Part shown: positions 8,621 through 17,360 of the stretch, in pieces
Layout: each line of letters opens with the position of its first letter
Position numbering within the stretch: position 1 is the stretch's first letter
Assembly (NCBI GenBank): GCA_032718475.1
Contig: JAUCBJ010007947.1
Span: 1-21,178, forward strand
Direction: 5' to 3'
Origin: Nemertoderma westbladi
Taxonomy: Eukaryota > Xenacoelomorpha > Nemertodermatida > Nemertodermatidae
DNA: 21,178 nucleotides
Position numbers and translations under genes: made by a program
Notes under the pieces: generated by a model
The model's input: only the letters and a program-made list of their open reading frames with translations
The model's database searches: none
What the model was told of the DNA's origin: nothing

Positions 8621-9360
8621 TTCGACCCGCTTGTCCGAAGTATAGAGCGGGTTGGGGAAGCACAGAGGATCGAGTTTATTAGTTGTTTTTTCGCCCTCTT
8701 TCTTTCCGGCTGGTTTGGGTGTAGACTGGCAGACATTCTTAAAGTGGCTGGCCTTCCCACACGAGCCGCAGGTTGAATCCCTGGCGGGGCAATTTTGTTT
8801 GCCCGCGACGTGTTGGCGTCCGCAGTTTGGACAGGAACCTGCCGAGCTGGTGGGTTGCAGGTTCCCTGAATGCGGTTTTCGGTTGCAGGATTGCGAGCGG
8901 TCACGTCTATAATTGGAGGTGACTTTGGCGACAGGACGTCCCTTGCCGATTATAGAGTCATTTTTTTCACTCGCTTCCATGGTTTGGGCGATCCGGACAC
9001 AGTCCTCCAATGTGGTTTGGGGAAGAAACTTAAGGAGTTCTGTCCGGGTCTCCGAGCTGCGGTACCAACCAAAATCTGAGTAACAATCTGGCGGTTCCGG
9101 CAGTGGTCGCAGAGTTCTGCGGCGTCAGCGAGTTCCTTGAGCGCAATTCGGAATGCATCGAAGTTTTCGTTTGGCCCTTGCCATCTGTCGTGGAACTGGA
9201 CGGTCACGGCCCTAAACCGATTAGGTTCTCTGTTCGCAGAACACCGAACACTATTCTGGCCACGGAACTAGTCCAGCAGAATGCCTTTATAGAATCCTGG
9301 GATTTGTGGGACGAGAGGATCTCAGCAACTAAGCGAAAACGAACAATAGGATGTTCCTAG
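8594..9360 (-). pseudogene. Ty3/gypsy Gag C-terminal region with two zinc knuckles
   Basis: The minus strand has QFHDRWQGPNENFDAFRIAL and KELADAAELCDHC, then after a frameshift near 9040 a frame with SCPNCGRQHVAGKQNC and TCGSCGKASHFKNVC. The first is C-x2-C-x3-H-x6-C and the second a canonical C-x2-C-x4-H-x4-C retroviral-type knuckle, which bind genomic RNA. The upstream capsid-like sequence becomes hard to follow near 9250 and stops by 9360. No LTR or primer-binding site is visible beyond, so the element is truncated or the rest has decayed. Confidence 0.8.
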
Positions 9361-9559
9361 ACCCCCCCCCAAAAATTTATCCAGAAGACTTTTCGCCATA
9401 CATAATGTGTTAAAAAAGTTTACGGTTCTCCGGCTAGGGCCAATTTGAGTCAAAAAGACCGCTTCCCTAGCAACCACGTTGCTATGGAGATAAGTCCAGA
9501 ACCGCTAATGCTACGGACTTGGGACCGACGCCAATCGATAGGCAGCATATTGGTTTACC
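9361..9559. other. Unassigned spacer between gypsy element and satellite
   Basis: Begins with a run of nine C and five A. At about 9469-9490 it holds TAGCAAC-CAC-GTTGCTA, a short inverted repeat resembling an RFX X-box half-site pair. No coding frame. Confidence 0.4.
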
Positions 9560-11120
9560 TTCAAGAGATTTTTTTTGGAGCGATCAGATCATGATCTTGA
9601 CCATGATCAGCAAAGATCAGTTTTGATCAGCAATCGGACACTCAAGGCTTGCTCCAATCGAAAAACTTAACATTACAAAAAGATTCAGCGACCCCACATT
9701 AGTCATGATTCCCGTTAAAAGATTTAAAAAAAAGTGAATTCTTCCCGGTCAAAACGCAAGATCATGATCGCGCAAAGATCGGACTTCGTAAAATCGTAAC
9801 TAAGCATTTTGGATATAAACAATTACTGTAGGAAACGTTCAGAACACCGCCCTGAGTCGATTAAAAAAAAAATTGGCTCGATCGGACAACCGGTTCTCGA
9901 GATCTGATACCTGATCATTAAAGATCACATTTTTTAGTTTTTTCGGATTTTCTCGAAAACTTTGTTTGAGACCCCCGATTTTTTTTTTACGAATCGACTT
10001 CTATGATGAAGGGGCAACTTTTGAGCATTTCGAAATTTTCAAAAAGCGATTTGATCAGGCCGCGATCAGAAAAGATCGTGTTTTCGGTTTTATTTCGAAG
10101 ACCAAGTCCTGGGAGTTCACCGTATGGAAAAACTTAACATCACAAAAAGATTCCTCACCCTCGAATTATGGGGGGTAGCCAAAATTTGGGCATAAAAAAG
10201 TTCAAGTCTAGTGGGTCAAAACTCAAGATCATGATCGCGAAAAGATCAGTATATTTAAAATCGAATCTAAGCATTTTTCTAATAAACATTCATTGTAAGA
10301 AATGTGCAATGGTCTATTCTGAGTTGATTAAAAAAAAAATTGGCTCGATCGGGCAACCAGTTCTCGAGATCAGCTTCCTGATCATAAAAGATCGTGTTTT
10401 TCGGTTTTTCCCGATTTTCTCGAAAACTTTGTTTGAGACCCCCGATTTTTTTTTTACTAATCGACTTCTATTAAGAAGGGGCAACTTTTGAGCATTTCAA
10501 AATTTTCAAAAAGCGATTTGATCAGGCCATGATCAGGAAAGATCATGTTTTCGGTTTTATTTCGAAGACCAAGTCCTGTGAGTTCACCGTATGAAAAAAC
10601 TTAACATTACAAAAAGATTCCTCACCCTCGAATTAGGGGGGGTAGCCAAAATTTGACCATAAAAAAGTTCAATTCTAGGAGGTCAAAAGATCATGATCGC
10701 AAAATGATCAGTTTTTTCGTAATTACTTCTGAGCATTTTGGGGCAAAACTTTCAAACTAAAAAACATTCACTGGAGTGTTCTAAGTAGATTAAAAAATAT
10801 TTCGACTCAATAGGCCTACCGGTACCGGAGATATGGTCGTCCAAATTCTGCTTCCGGTAATTCGAAAATATTTCGAAAACCCTTGATCGAATTTTTTCCT
10901 TGAAAATATGTGAATGTACAGTTAGTGGACCCGCATCTAACGATATATCACAATCCATATTTCGGATGACAGGTACCGGTGAAATCAGACTTTACCGAAA
11001 AAAATTCAAATTTTAGCTACTCATGTCTGACTATCTCGAAAACTATAATAGGTATGGAAATACTTTCACTGCAAGAAATGTTCGCCTATCCAATGCGCTT
11101 CTAACTCTGTGCTCGGATTT
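9560..11120. repeat. Satellite array, 467-bp period, GATC-dense
   Basis: AAAAACTTAACATYAC recurs at 9661, 10128 and 10595, spacings of exactly 467 bp. CTCGAAAACTTTGTTTGAGA recurs at 9952 and 10419, also 467 bp. The middle units are very similar, and the last (from about 10740) is strongly diverged. GATC, often as TGATCA or CATGATC, occurs in clusters of three per sub-block, about thirty times by eye. Short open frames here (for example 9966-10178) repeat with the satellite and are not genes. Confidence 0.9.
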
Positions 11121-12085
11121 TGCATAGTGTCAAAACCTACAACTTAACCCCCCCAGCGGAGGGAACGAAGTGACCGGAGCGCCAGTACTATCTTTCATTA
11201 TTATGAAGTAATAAGGGCGGTGGGTGGGGTAGGTGGTGAACACTATTTATAGGGTGGGGGGAGGGTCTAGTATATATTACTTTAGGATATTTGATTTCTT
11301 TGCAATATAGTTTAGCTGCCTCAGTCTTATTTGTAATATGTTATACATTATACCAAATTATATCAAGTTTTAACATACTACATTGTCTACCTGTAGGAGA
11401 AATATACAATGTAGGGCTCATAATATATTTATAAATAGATTTAGTATATTTACATTGTATAACAGAGTTAATTGATACTATTACGGTATTATACTAAAGA
11501 CGCCGCTTTGATATATCTGATCAAATGGCAATTTCTTGTATATTATCTATTTCACTATCTTGGGTATATCATTCAATTTCTAAAACTATAATAATAAATA
11601 TTTACTTCACTTTTTGTTTACTCGCATGGATATATTAATATAAAATACGTCAGTATAATATCTTATAGGGCCAAACGCAGATTAATCGGAATAATATGTT
11701 TAATTATTATTACAATTGGCACATTGAAGTAAGTAGTACATGAGTTTGATAAAATAATTATGAATCTGTATCTTATTCTACTTTGTCTATATGATTATGT
11801 TATATAATAATGTTACTTTATCACTTTGGTTTAAACCGATCTCCTTTACTATTACTTACTACTTATACTACTACTACTACTACTATTACTACTACTGCTA
11901 CTGACTACTACAGAGTTATATATTATAAGAGGATGGGGTTCGTGATTATTAGTTATTATACAAGTGCCCCTCGGCTATAGAGAGTCCACCCTCGGTTGCT
12001 TACTGGATTCCATCGATGGCAACGCTCCTTTTTGAACGGAGATGGGCCTGTAACGTGTAGAGAATCATGTCCGTTGTTGTGTCCG
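11121..12085. other. AT-rich intergenic DNA, no gene seen
   Basis: Starts with a GC-rich patch (CCCCCCCAGCGGAGGG near 11150) just after the satellite. It then becomes AT-rich without any supported frame, apart from a CTA microsatellite at 11867-11912. The final 120 bases, up to the LTR edge at 12086, are more GC-rich. The five bases before the LTR (GTCCG) would be the left target duplication of the outer element; the right one is outside the window. Confidence 0.5.
11867..11912. repeat. (CTA)n microsatellite
   Basis: Imperfect CTA/CTG repeat, TAG on the other strand, similar to the tail at 1194-1219. It may mark the end of a minus-strand non-LTR remnant, but no ORF piece is recognisable beside it. 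Confidence 0.8.
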
Positions 12086-12680
12086 TGTGACGGGATCCGA
12101 GAATCCCGGTTTATCCGTTAGCTTTCCTACGCGTCCCCGCCGTGCGTGTGTGAAAAGAGTTTTAGTTGTTGACTGATCGGTGTGTATAAATAAGAGGGTA
12201 TAATGTAACTGAATAGGATATAGCACAGTTGACACAGTTGATTGATGATTAAGTGTACCGGTAAATAGAATGACAATACTGCAGTACACGGAGACGGAGA
12301 TGGTGGAAAGAGTCCCGGTACTGCCCTAACTAACTGACTTACTAAAGTGAATAAATATACACAAAGACCGGTAATATATTGCATGGTTGGCCACGTTGCA
12401 TTACTCAGTCGATGCTTGCCCCCCCCCCCCCCCCCCCATTGGCTGATAACTCACTTCTCACCCTCCCATTTCCCTGGGTGTGTTTCCCCCTGTCGCTGTG
12501 ATTCCCTCTCTCTCTCAGGGGTGTAACCCCTGACCCCTATTGTGCGTATGTCCTCTGGGGTTTCTTGTCCCCATTTTATTGGGGGTGACACGAGGTTAAT
12601 TGGTAATCAACCTCGTGCTCCCAATATTGCTTAATGCCAACTTTATGGGGTTTGGTGAGGCGGAATTGAATCCGCTCACA
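12086..12680 (-). repeat. 3' LTR of the outer element
   Basis: Read on the minus strand the LTR runs TGTGAGCGGATTC...GATCCCGTCACA, 595 bp, TG...CA bounded. It matches the inner LTRs well over its first ~270 bp and last ~75 bp, but weakly in the middle, so it represents another subfamily. A C19 run (G19 on the coding strand) at 12419-12437 stands where the inner LTRs have only about five or six G. It keeps the same hairpins: GTGAG/CTCAC at the start, CACGAGGTT/AACCTCGTG, TCAGGGGT/ACCCCTGA and a CGGGAT/ATCCCG near the end. Confidence 0.9.
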
Positions 12681-12718
12681 CTCCCCCCCATGCTATCTTC
12701 CCGGTGAGAAGATAGCAT
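12681..12718 (-). promoter_or_regulatory. Polypurine tract with adjacent hairpin, outer element
   Basis: On the minus strand a TGGGGGGGAG tract (12681-12690) abuts the LTR. Immediately upstream is a 10-bp stem, ATGCTATCTT/AAGATAGCAT, with a nine-base loop (12690-12718). The same hairpin and tract occur at 18833-18870 in the inner element. Confidence 0.85.
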
Positions 12719-12963
12719 CAACCATAAAGTGCGCTTCAATTCCGCTGGAACTCGATCTACTATCGGGTGTGGGGTGGAGTTATTTTTTCTTGGAGTCGGC
12801 TTTCCAGGCCGCTCCCTATGGGTATGATGTCACTACCCTCTGGCGTCTCGTGTCGGGCCAATCTGCGCTTCTTTCACACAACTTTTGTTTCCCCAACACT
12901 CTCACCACTCTAACTCCGCTCTAACTCCGCTCTTACTCTCTCCCCACACCTGAATCGCACTCT

Positions 12964-12968
12964 CCTGC
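12964..12968. repeat. Left target-site duplication (CCTGC)
   Basis: CCTGC directly before the TG of the inner 5' LTR. It is repeated at 19394-19398 directly after the CA of the inner 3' LTR. This 5-bp duplication proves the inner element inserted as a unit. Confidence 0.93.
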
Positions 12969-13613
12969 TGTTAGCTTATTCAATTCCGCTAACCTCCCCA
13001 TAAAGTGAGCCTTAAGCAATATTGGGGAACACGAGGTCGACTATCAATCAACCTCGTGTCACCCCAACAAAGTGGGAAGGGGAAACCCCAAAGAACACAC
13101 ACACAATAGGGGTCAGGGGTTACACCCCTGAGAGAGAGGGAATAGCAGGGGTAAAGGGAAGCACTCCAAAGGGAGGTAAAAGGGCGACAACAGGGTTATT
13201 AGCCAATGGGGGGAAGGCATCGGCTGAGTAGTGTTATGCGGCCAACTGTGCAATATATATTACCAGTCTTTATGTCATTTGTCCAGTTATCCCAGTACAG
13301 TCAGGCAGTACGGTGACAGTTAAGACCGTCACCGCCGTCACCAACTACCTATATTATAACATACCGGTAACCTGTTACCTTAGTAGTGTCCTTGTTAATT
13401 GTCCTTGTTAATGATATATGTGTGATACGATATAAATGTAAATGAGAAACAGTAACAGATAGCTGTTACTGTTTCTCATTTACATTTATATCGTATCACA
13501 CATATATCATTAACAAGGACACTGGAATGAACTATTACCTTTTCCATTCACACGGCGGGGACGCGTACAAAAACAACACCGGATAAACCGGGATCCTCTC
13601 GGATCCCGTCACA
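12969..13613 (+). repeat. 5' LTR of the inner element
   Basis: 645 bp, TGTTAGCTTATTC...GATCCCGTCACA. Relative to the 3' LTR it has about 40 extra bases around 13059-13103, also present in the outer LTR and so lost from the 3' LTR, and about 85 extra bases forming a fold-back at 13401-13520. It is rich in stem-loops: 12970-12993, 13030-13058, 13113-13131 and 13589-13608 (CGGGATCC-TCTC-GGATCCCG). A TATATATT at about 13252 could be the promoter TATA box. I do not see a clear tRNA-complementary primer site (TGG...) just after the LTR. Confidence 0.93.
13401..13520. repeat. Perfect 58-bp-arm fold-back in the 5' LTR
   Basis: The left arm 13401-13458 is the exact reverse complement of the right arm 13463-13520, with a four-base spacer, ATAG. 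Only the right-arm orientation is present in the 3' LTR. A short direct repeat, GTCCTTGTTAAT, lies at the outer edge of the left arm. This suggests that a stretch of LTR was copied in inverted orientation, a typical strand-switch product of reverse transcription, although loss from the other LTR cannot be excluded. Confidence 0.92.
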
Positions 13614-13652
13614 GTCTTAACTCTAGGAGCTGCCGGGCTGTAACTACTAAAG

Positions 13653-14180
13653 ATGAGTCAAGAAAGAGAGACGACACCGCCGCGGACCCCGGACGACAAC
13701 CTAACGATCCGCGAGGCCACGGCGAGACGGTATCGACCCACGAGGCCGGATTCGTCAACGACGAATGATCCGGCAATCCAAACGGAAGGGGGCCGTCTAC
13801 AACGAGAAGGGAGAGACGAGTCGAGAGGGGAAAGAGACGAGTTGACACACAGCGGCGGTCGACGTGCCGATGTCGCCGGCCAGCCACAGGCCGAGGGCGA
13901 CGGACGGCCCACCGGAATGGCGACGGTGGGGCCGTCGGTATGACGCCGGACACGGAGAGAAAGAGGGGATGTCGGCGACGAGGACGTCGGAGTTAGCGAC
14001 CGGCTCCGACGGGCTTACAACGCCACGAGGGAACAGTTGAGGGAAGCTAAGGAGGGAGCAGAACTAGACGAGGTAAAGTTAGAAAAGCGGCTAGGTGAGT
14101 CGAACAGATATTTTGCTTACCTAGTGCGTTTTGGGCAGCAAGAACTAGCGAGAGAGCGAGAGGGGTTGCCAGCGAACTGA
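13653..14180 (+). pseudogene. Gag-like N-terminal segment with an internal TGA
   Basis: The ATG at 13653 (context AAGATGA) lies 39 bp after the LTR. The first 96 codons are charged, Arg/Asp/Thr-rich and probably disordered (MSQERETTPPRTPDD...). A TGA at 13941 interrupts, but the same frame reopens at once and runs 78 codons to 14178, encoding a helical, charged stretch (NATREQLREAKEGAELDEV, then RYFAYLVRFGQQELARERE) likely to form a coiled coil. A CGA codon decayed to TGA is a simple explanation; readthrough is possible but unsupported. Position right after the LTR argues for the start of Gag; no sequence-level Gag domain is recognised. Confidence 0.6.
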
Positions 14181-14861
14181 TTGAACTATGGGAGTGAAGG
14201 GGTATGCAGCCTAGTGTAGTGTACATAGGGCCATACTTAGTCGATGCCCGGGGAGTAAAATTAGTGGGTTGGAGGAGACCGCAGGAGGGCGAATCCGAGG
14301 TTAGCCCCGAGGATTCAGTCTCGTCGGTCGGAGGAAGTCCCGGGAGGCGGGGGAAAGTTGGTGGGATGGAGGGGCGGCGGGAGTCCGTCGCAACCGATAA
14401 GTCGCTACAAGAGAAGTTCGCTACATCCTCCGCAAAAGAAAGAAGGGTGTGGGAGATAAATCTGAGGTATAAATTAATAATGGTGGCAACAGACCAGAAA
14501 GAGTTAGAGAGGCGACTGAGGGAGGAAACCGCATTGTTGGAGAGAGAAAGAGAGTGGGTGAGGGAGTATAGAGAGAGAGCCAAGGAGTGTAGAGAGAGAG
14601 CTGAGGAATGTAGAGAGCGGGAGATGAGCGAGCCGGCGAGGCGGTTTGAGATGGTTGCGAGAGGGGCAGAGTTGGCCGAGCAGAGTACACGAGGGAGAGA
14701 AATAGAGGGTAAGCGCTACTAGAGTGGCTTACGCAATATCAAGCCAAACTGAATCAGCGCTGACTAGAACTGGCGCGGTTGGAACTATCAGAGAGTGAGA
14801 CCCCACTTACAGGCACCGGGCGAGAGAACCAGAACTGGTGTAGCCGTATGGGCGGGGGGGG
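14181..14861 (+). pseudogene. Gag-like central segment, coiled coil
   Basis: The best frame is 14204-14722 (172 codons, from ATG). Upstream in that frame ELIELWE precedes a TGA at 14195, so it probably continues the preceding segment after a frameshift near 14170. Residues 1-35 include VVYIGPYLVDARGVKLVGW. A long charged helix follows at about residues 85-160 with heptad-like RERAKECRERAEECRERE repeats. After the stop at 14720 another frame reads EWLTQYQAKLNQR, a TGA, then LELARLELSESETPLTG, again coding in style. The segment ends at a G-run (14854-14863) where the frame changes again. Structural Gag role inferred from position. Confidence 0.55.
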
Positions 14862-15515
14862 GGTAGTAGTAGAACGTTAGGAAATGTAGGTATTAATAGT
14901 ACCGTAGTAGATAACCCTAATCCCTTTATTACAGGAAATATTTTACGTGGTAGTAGTAATTTAAATTTAAATACAATATATAATCTAAATAATAATTTCA
15001 ATTCAAACGCGCAAAATAATTCGAATAATAATTTAAATTTAGAAAATAATAATAATTTAAATAATTTAAATAATAATCCCGTTTCAAATTCTAATAACTC
15101 TAATATTTTAATTGATTTTGGGGATTTAATTGATCTAACAGATAATATTGCGAATGGTGCTATTAATATGAACGTGTCGCACGTACATAACCCGGCAGAC
15201 GGGGGCCTGGCAGGCCACGTAGTTAGTAGGCAGGAAGTGGCGGGGTTGAGCCAACCCGACGGCGGCCTGGTAGGCCACGTAGTTAGTAGGCAGGAGGTAG
15301 CGGGGTTGAGCCAACCCGAGGTGGGCCTGATAGTCCACGCAGTAGTAGAGAGAGAGGCAGGGGTGAATAGACCCAGTCGCAGTAGGGTTAGTGCGTCGAC
15401 TAGAGAGGGGTGTAGAAGCGAAGTAAGGGATAGTGAAGTAAGATGTGGCGAGTGTGGGGGGGGGGGGCTACGGGCGCCCCACCACGGAAGATTAGTGGCG
15501 AGAGGGGGGAGGTAG
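14862..15515 (+). pseudogene. Gag-like segment with Asn-rich prion-like domain and 20-aa repeats
   Basis: A continuous frame from the G-run at 14862 to the stop at 15513; the first ATG is only at 15168, so it must be entered from upstream. Codons 14958-15104 encode 49 residues of which 28 are Asn, mixed with Leu and Ser, almost all as AAT/TTA, in an AT-rich island within GC-richer DNA. Next is ILIDFGDLIDLTDNIANG, then two and a half copies of a 20-residue repeat (DGGLAGHVVSRQEVAGLSQP) at 15198-15257, 15258-15317 and 15318-15353. Asn-rich low-complexity stretches often drive protein self-assembly, so a role in particle assembly is conceivable (inference). The frame is lost at a G12 run (15456-15467). 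Confidence 0.6.
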
Positions 15516-15883
15516 AGAATGTCCGACAAGAGGGATGCAGGAGTGTAGTAAGAGATAGTGAAGTTAGAAATGTCGGGTGGGGGGGGGGGGCCACAGGCGC
15601 CCCACCACGAGAGGGGGGGGGGGCAGAGAGTGTCCCACAGGCATCGGCGGATAATGCGCGGGCCGAATTAGGTAAACCGCAACACCCGGCGATGGAGAAT
15701 AATAGGGGGATTGCGAGTATCCCCAGCGGCGTGCGATCGAGCAGAGAGAGACAGGTTGACGTCGTGAGAGGGCGGGCGACGGAACGTCGAGCCCAGTCAG
15801 AAGAGAGAAGATTAGTAGAGTTTAACCGGGAGGTCGACGAGAGATCTCACAAGCGGGAATACTGCAATGTGAAGAGAAGATAG
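15443..15883 (+). pseudogene. Gag-like segment with GAPP repeats, frame-shifted at G-runs
   Basis: Continues the previous segment in a different frame across the G12 run at 15456-15467. It encodes two copies of a GGGATGAPPR block, separated by VRDSEVRNVG-like sequence; each block is preceded by G-runs (15579-15590, 12 G; 15613-15623, 11 G). The later part is charged and probably disordered (VRSSRERQVDVVRGRATERR) and stops at 15881. The duplication of about 130 bp (REGCRSEVRDSEVR / QEGCRSVVRDSEVR) suggests tandem expansion. Homopolymer length differences, biological or from sequencing, would change the frame. Confidence 0.45.
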
Positions 15884-16502
15884 TAGAAGAAGTGTCGTCG
15901 CGAACGATAGGAGAGCGAGGATGGATAACGAGCCGTCGACAAAAGAGATGGAGTTAGGGAGTCAGTGGGGTTGAACTTCGGGAGATTGCTGTCGCCCCGG
16001 AGAAACGCACCGCACGCCAAGAGAGGGGTACAGGACGTACCGATACAAAGTCAAGAACAGGAGAGGGGATCGAAGAGAAGCTTCCCGACGGGATATAGCT
16101 GCCGATTGAGAGTGCGGTAGTCGCGGGGAGATTCGAGATTCGCGAAGATTAAACTTCGGTTCGAAAGGGCACATGCAGACTGCAGGACATACTGTAGGCC
16201 TTACTGCACATAATATTATAGGCCATGCTGGGAGAGATAGAATAGGTGATAGGGTAGCGCTGACGATGTGATTAAACCCGGAAGCCGCGGAGTAAATACC
16301 GGTAGGTAGGCAAGAAGTGGGTAGGCCTATATCGGTACGGCAGCATGACTATAATACACAGGGACATAACATATATCCAGGGGAGGGGAGAGTTATTGCA
16401 GATAGATGTATGATTGTATGGGCCCCAATATATTAACATCAACCCCAGTACCAAATATACCGGTGGGGGGGGGGGGGGGGACAGGGTGACATTCCCCCAT
16501 CA
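15884..16502 (+). other. Decayed middle of the inner element, no intact frame
   Basis: Lies between recognisable Gag-like parts. Short in-frame pieces remain (for example GHTVGLTAHNIIGHAGRDRI at about 16162-16221), but stops and shifts are frequent. A G16 run at 16465-16480 ends it. No capsid, protease or RT motif seen. Confidence 0.5.
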
Positions 16503-17360
16503 CAATATCAACAATATACTCGAACAGCAATGAGAACATCGAACCCCCTGGACGAGAACAGGTCGTGCGGACAGTCGCGGCCACACGCGGCCATACAGGG
16601 GGCTACAAGCCCACAGTTAGCTGGTAGTAGGGCCACACCGTGGCAGGGACAGAAAGAAAATAACACCACAAATAAACACAATCCCAGTATACCCAGTAGG
16701 CCGAGTACAGTCAACCAAAACACAAAATCGGTAGATATAAACCTACGCGCAATACATGAAGGATAATACAGGAAACGCTATAATCCAGGATTCGAATGTC
16801 AATTACATCGGGACGGAACCCATAAGACCAAGAGTTGTAAGCACTGGCAAGCGTTGCCTAAACAAGATCGTATAGCCTACACAGACGCAATCGGACTATG
16901 TCATCGATGTGTGGTAGAAGGACACAGACCCGGAGAGTGTAGAGAAACAGCAGCTACAAGCACGACAGTGGCAGGAAAGAAGAGAAAAGTACTACCCGAG
17001 GAAGTAACAGTTAGAGAGTGGGCGGGGGAGAATGGATATCCCAGCAAGTATCGGTATGGAGATAGAGAGGAGCGGACGGCAAGATGTCCGGAGGACAAAC
17101 CGGAGGAGCGTCCGGTGGAGTGTCAGGAGTGTCCAGAGGAGTGTCCGGAAGAGATGCCGGTCCGGTTGAGAGGCATACCGATAAGGGGGAGGTCGAGTAA
17201 GAAGACAAGATGGAAAGGGAGAGGATGTGAGAGGATTAGACCAGGGGCAGAGAGGCCCGTGGGTGGACATAATAAAGGAGTCAGGAAAGTAGGAGGCGTG
17301 TTGCATACGCACGCGGGACTAACAGAGTGCGAGGGGGCATTACATGGGCAGACGTTGTAA
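16503..17360 (+). pseudogene. Gag nucleocapsid with two zinc knuckles fused to Cys/Glu-rich linker
   Basis: One frame runs to 17358, broken by a single TAA at 16764. After the TAA it reads RKRYNPGFECQLHRDGTHK, completing a C-x2-H-x4-H-x4-C knuckle, and LCHRCVVEGHRPGECRE, a canonical C-x2-C-x4-H-x4-C knuckle; paired knuckles of this kind are found in LTR-element Gag and bind RNA. Directly after comes VREWAGENGYPSKYRYGDRE and CPEDKPEE, then repeated ECPEE units. In the outer element the same linker follows protease-like FGWTLSGPV, so the protease has been deleted here and the Gag end joined to the linker. The part after TRWKG (about 17215) has no counterpart in the outer copy. Confidence 0.7.

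Larger units (their letters stand above)
5061..9360 (-). mobile_element. Degenerate Ty3/gypsy LTR retrotransposon, 5'-truncated
   Basis: On the minus strand the order is Gag zinc knuckles, aspartic protease, reverse transcriptase, RNase H, integrase, polypurine tract and 3' LTR, the Ty3/gypsy order (integrase after RNase H). The 3' LTR and its polypurine tract are present at the left. No matching 5' LTR appears near 9360, where recognisable sequence stops at a C-run. Every domain carries frameshifts or stops. Two catalytic aspartates read as asparagine. A tRNA-type SINE sits between RNase H and integrase, with a misplaced piece of the RT/RNase H junction. The style of sequence matches Mag/K02A2.6-like elements of invertebrates. 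Confidence 0.88.
12086..12968 (-). mobile_element. Outer BEL/Pao-like element, 3' part
   Basis: Minus-strand copy of the same family as the plus-strand element at 12969-19393. It comprises a complete 3' LTR (12086-12680), the polypurine tract, and about 250 bp of 3' internal sequence. This internal part matches 18661-18870 of the inner element in reverse complement (for example GAGCGGCCTGGAAAGCCGAC and the hairpin before the polypurine tract). It stops abruptly at 12968, where the inner element has inserted, and resumes at 19394. Confidence 0.92.

Noticed and set aside
9469-9490. RFX X-box-like inverted repeat.
   Set aside because: Only seven-base arms, no nearby gene to regulate; chance match is likely.
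9966-10491. Short open frames with Phe/Lys-rich sequence.
   Set aside because: They lie in the 467-bp satellite and recur with its period; no start context or domain.
13613-13640. Primer-binding site search after the 5' LTR.
   Set aside because: No TGG-starting match to a tRNA 3' end was visible, so none is annotated.
14807-15529. Minus-strand frame of 240 codons.
   Set aside because: Antisense to the Asn-rich and repeat-bearing Gag-like frame; its apparent residues (KLLF, FKLLL) are the reverse of AAT/TTA codons.
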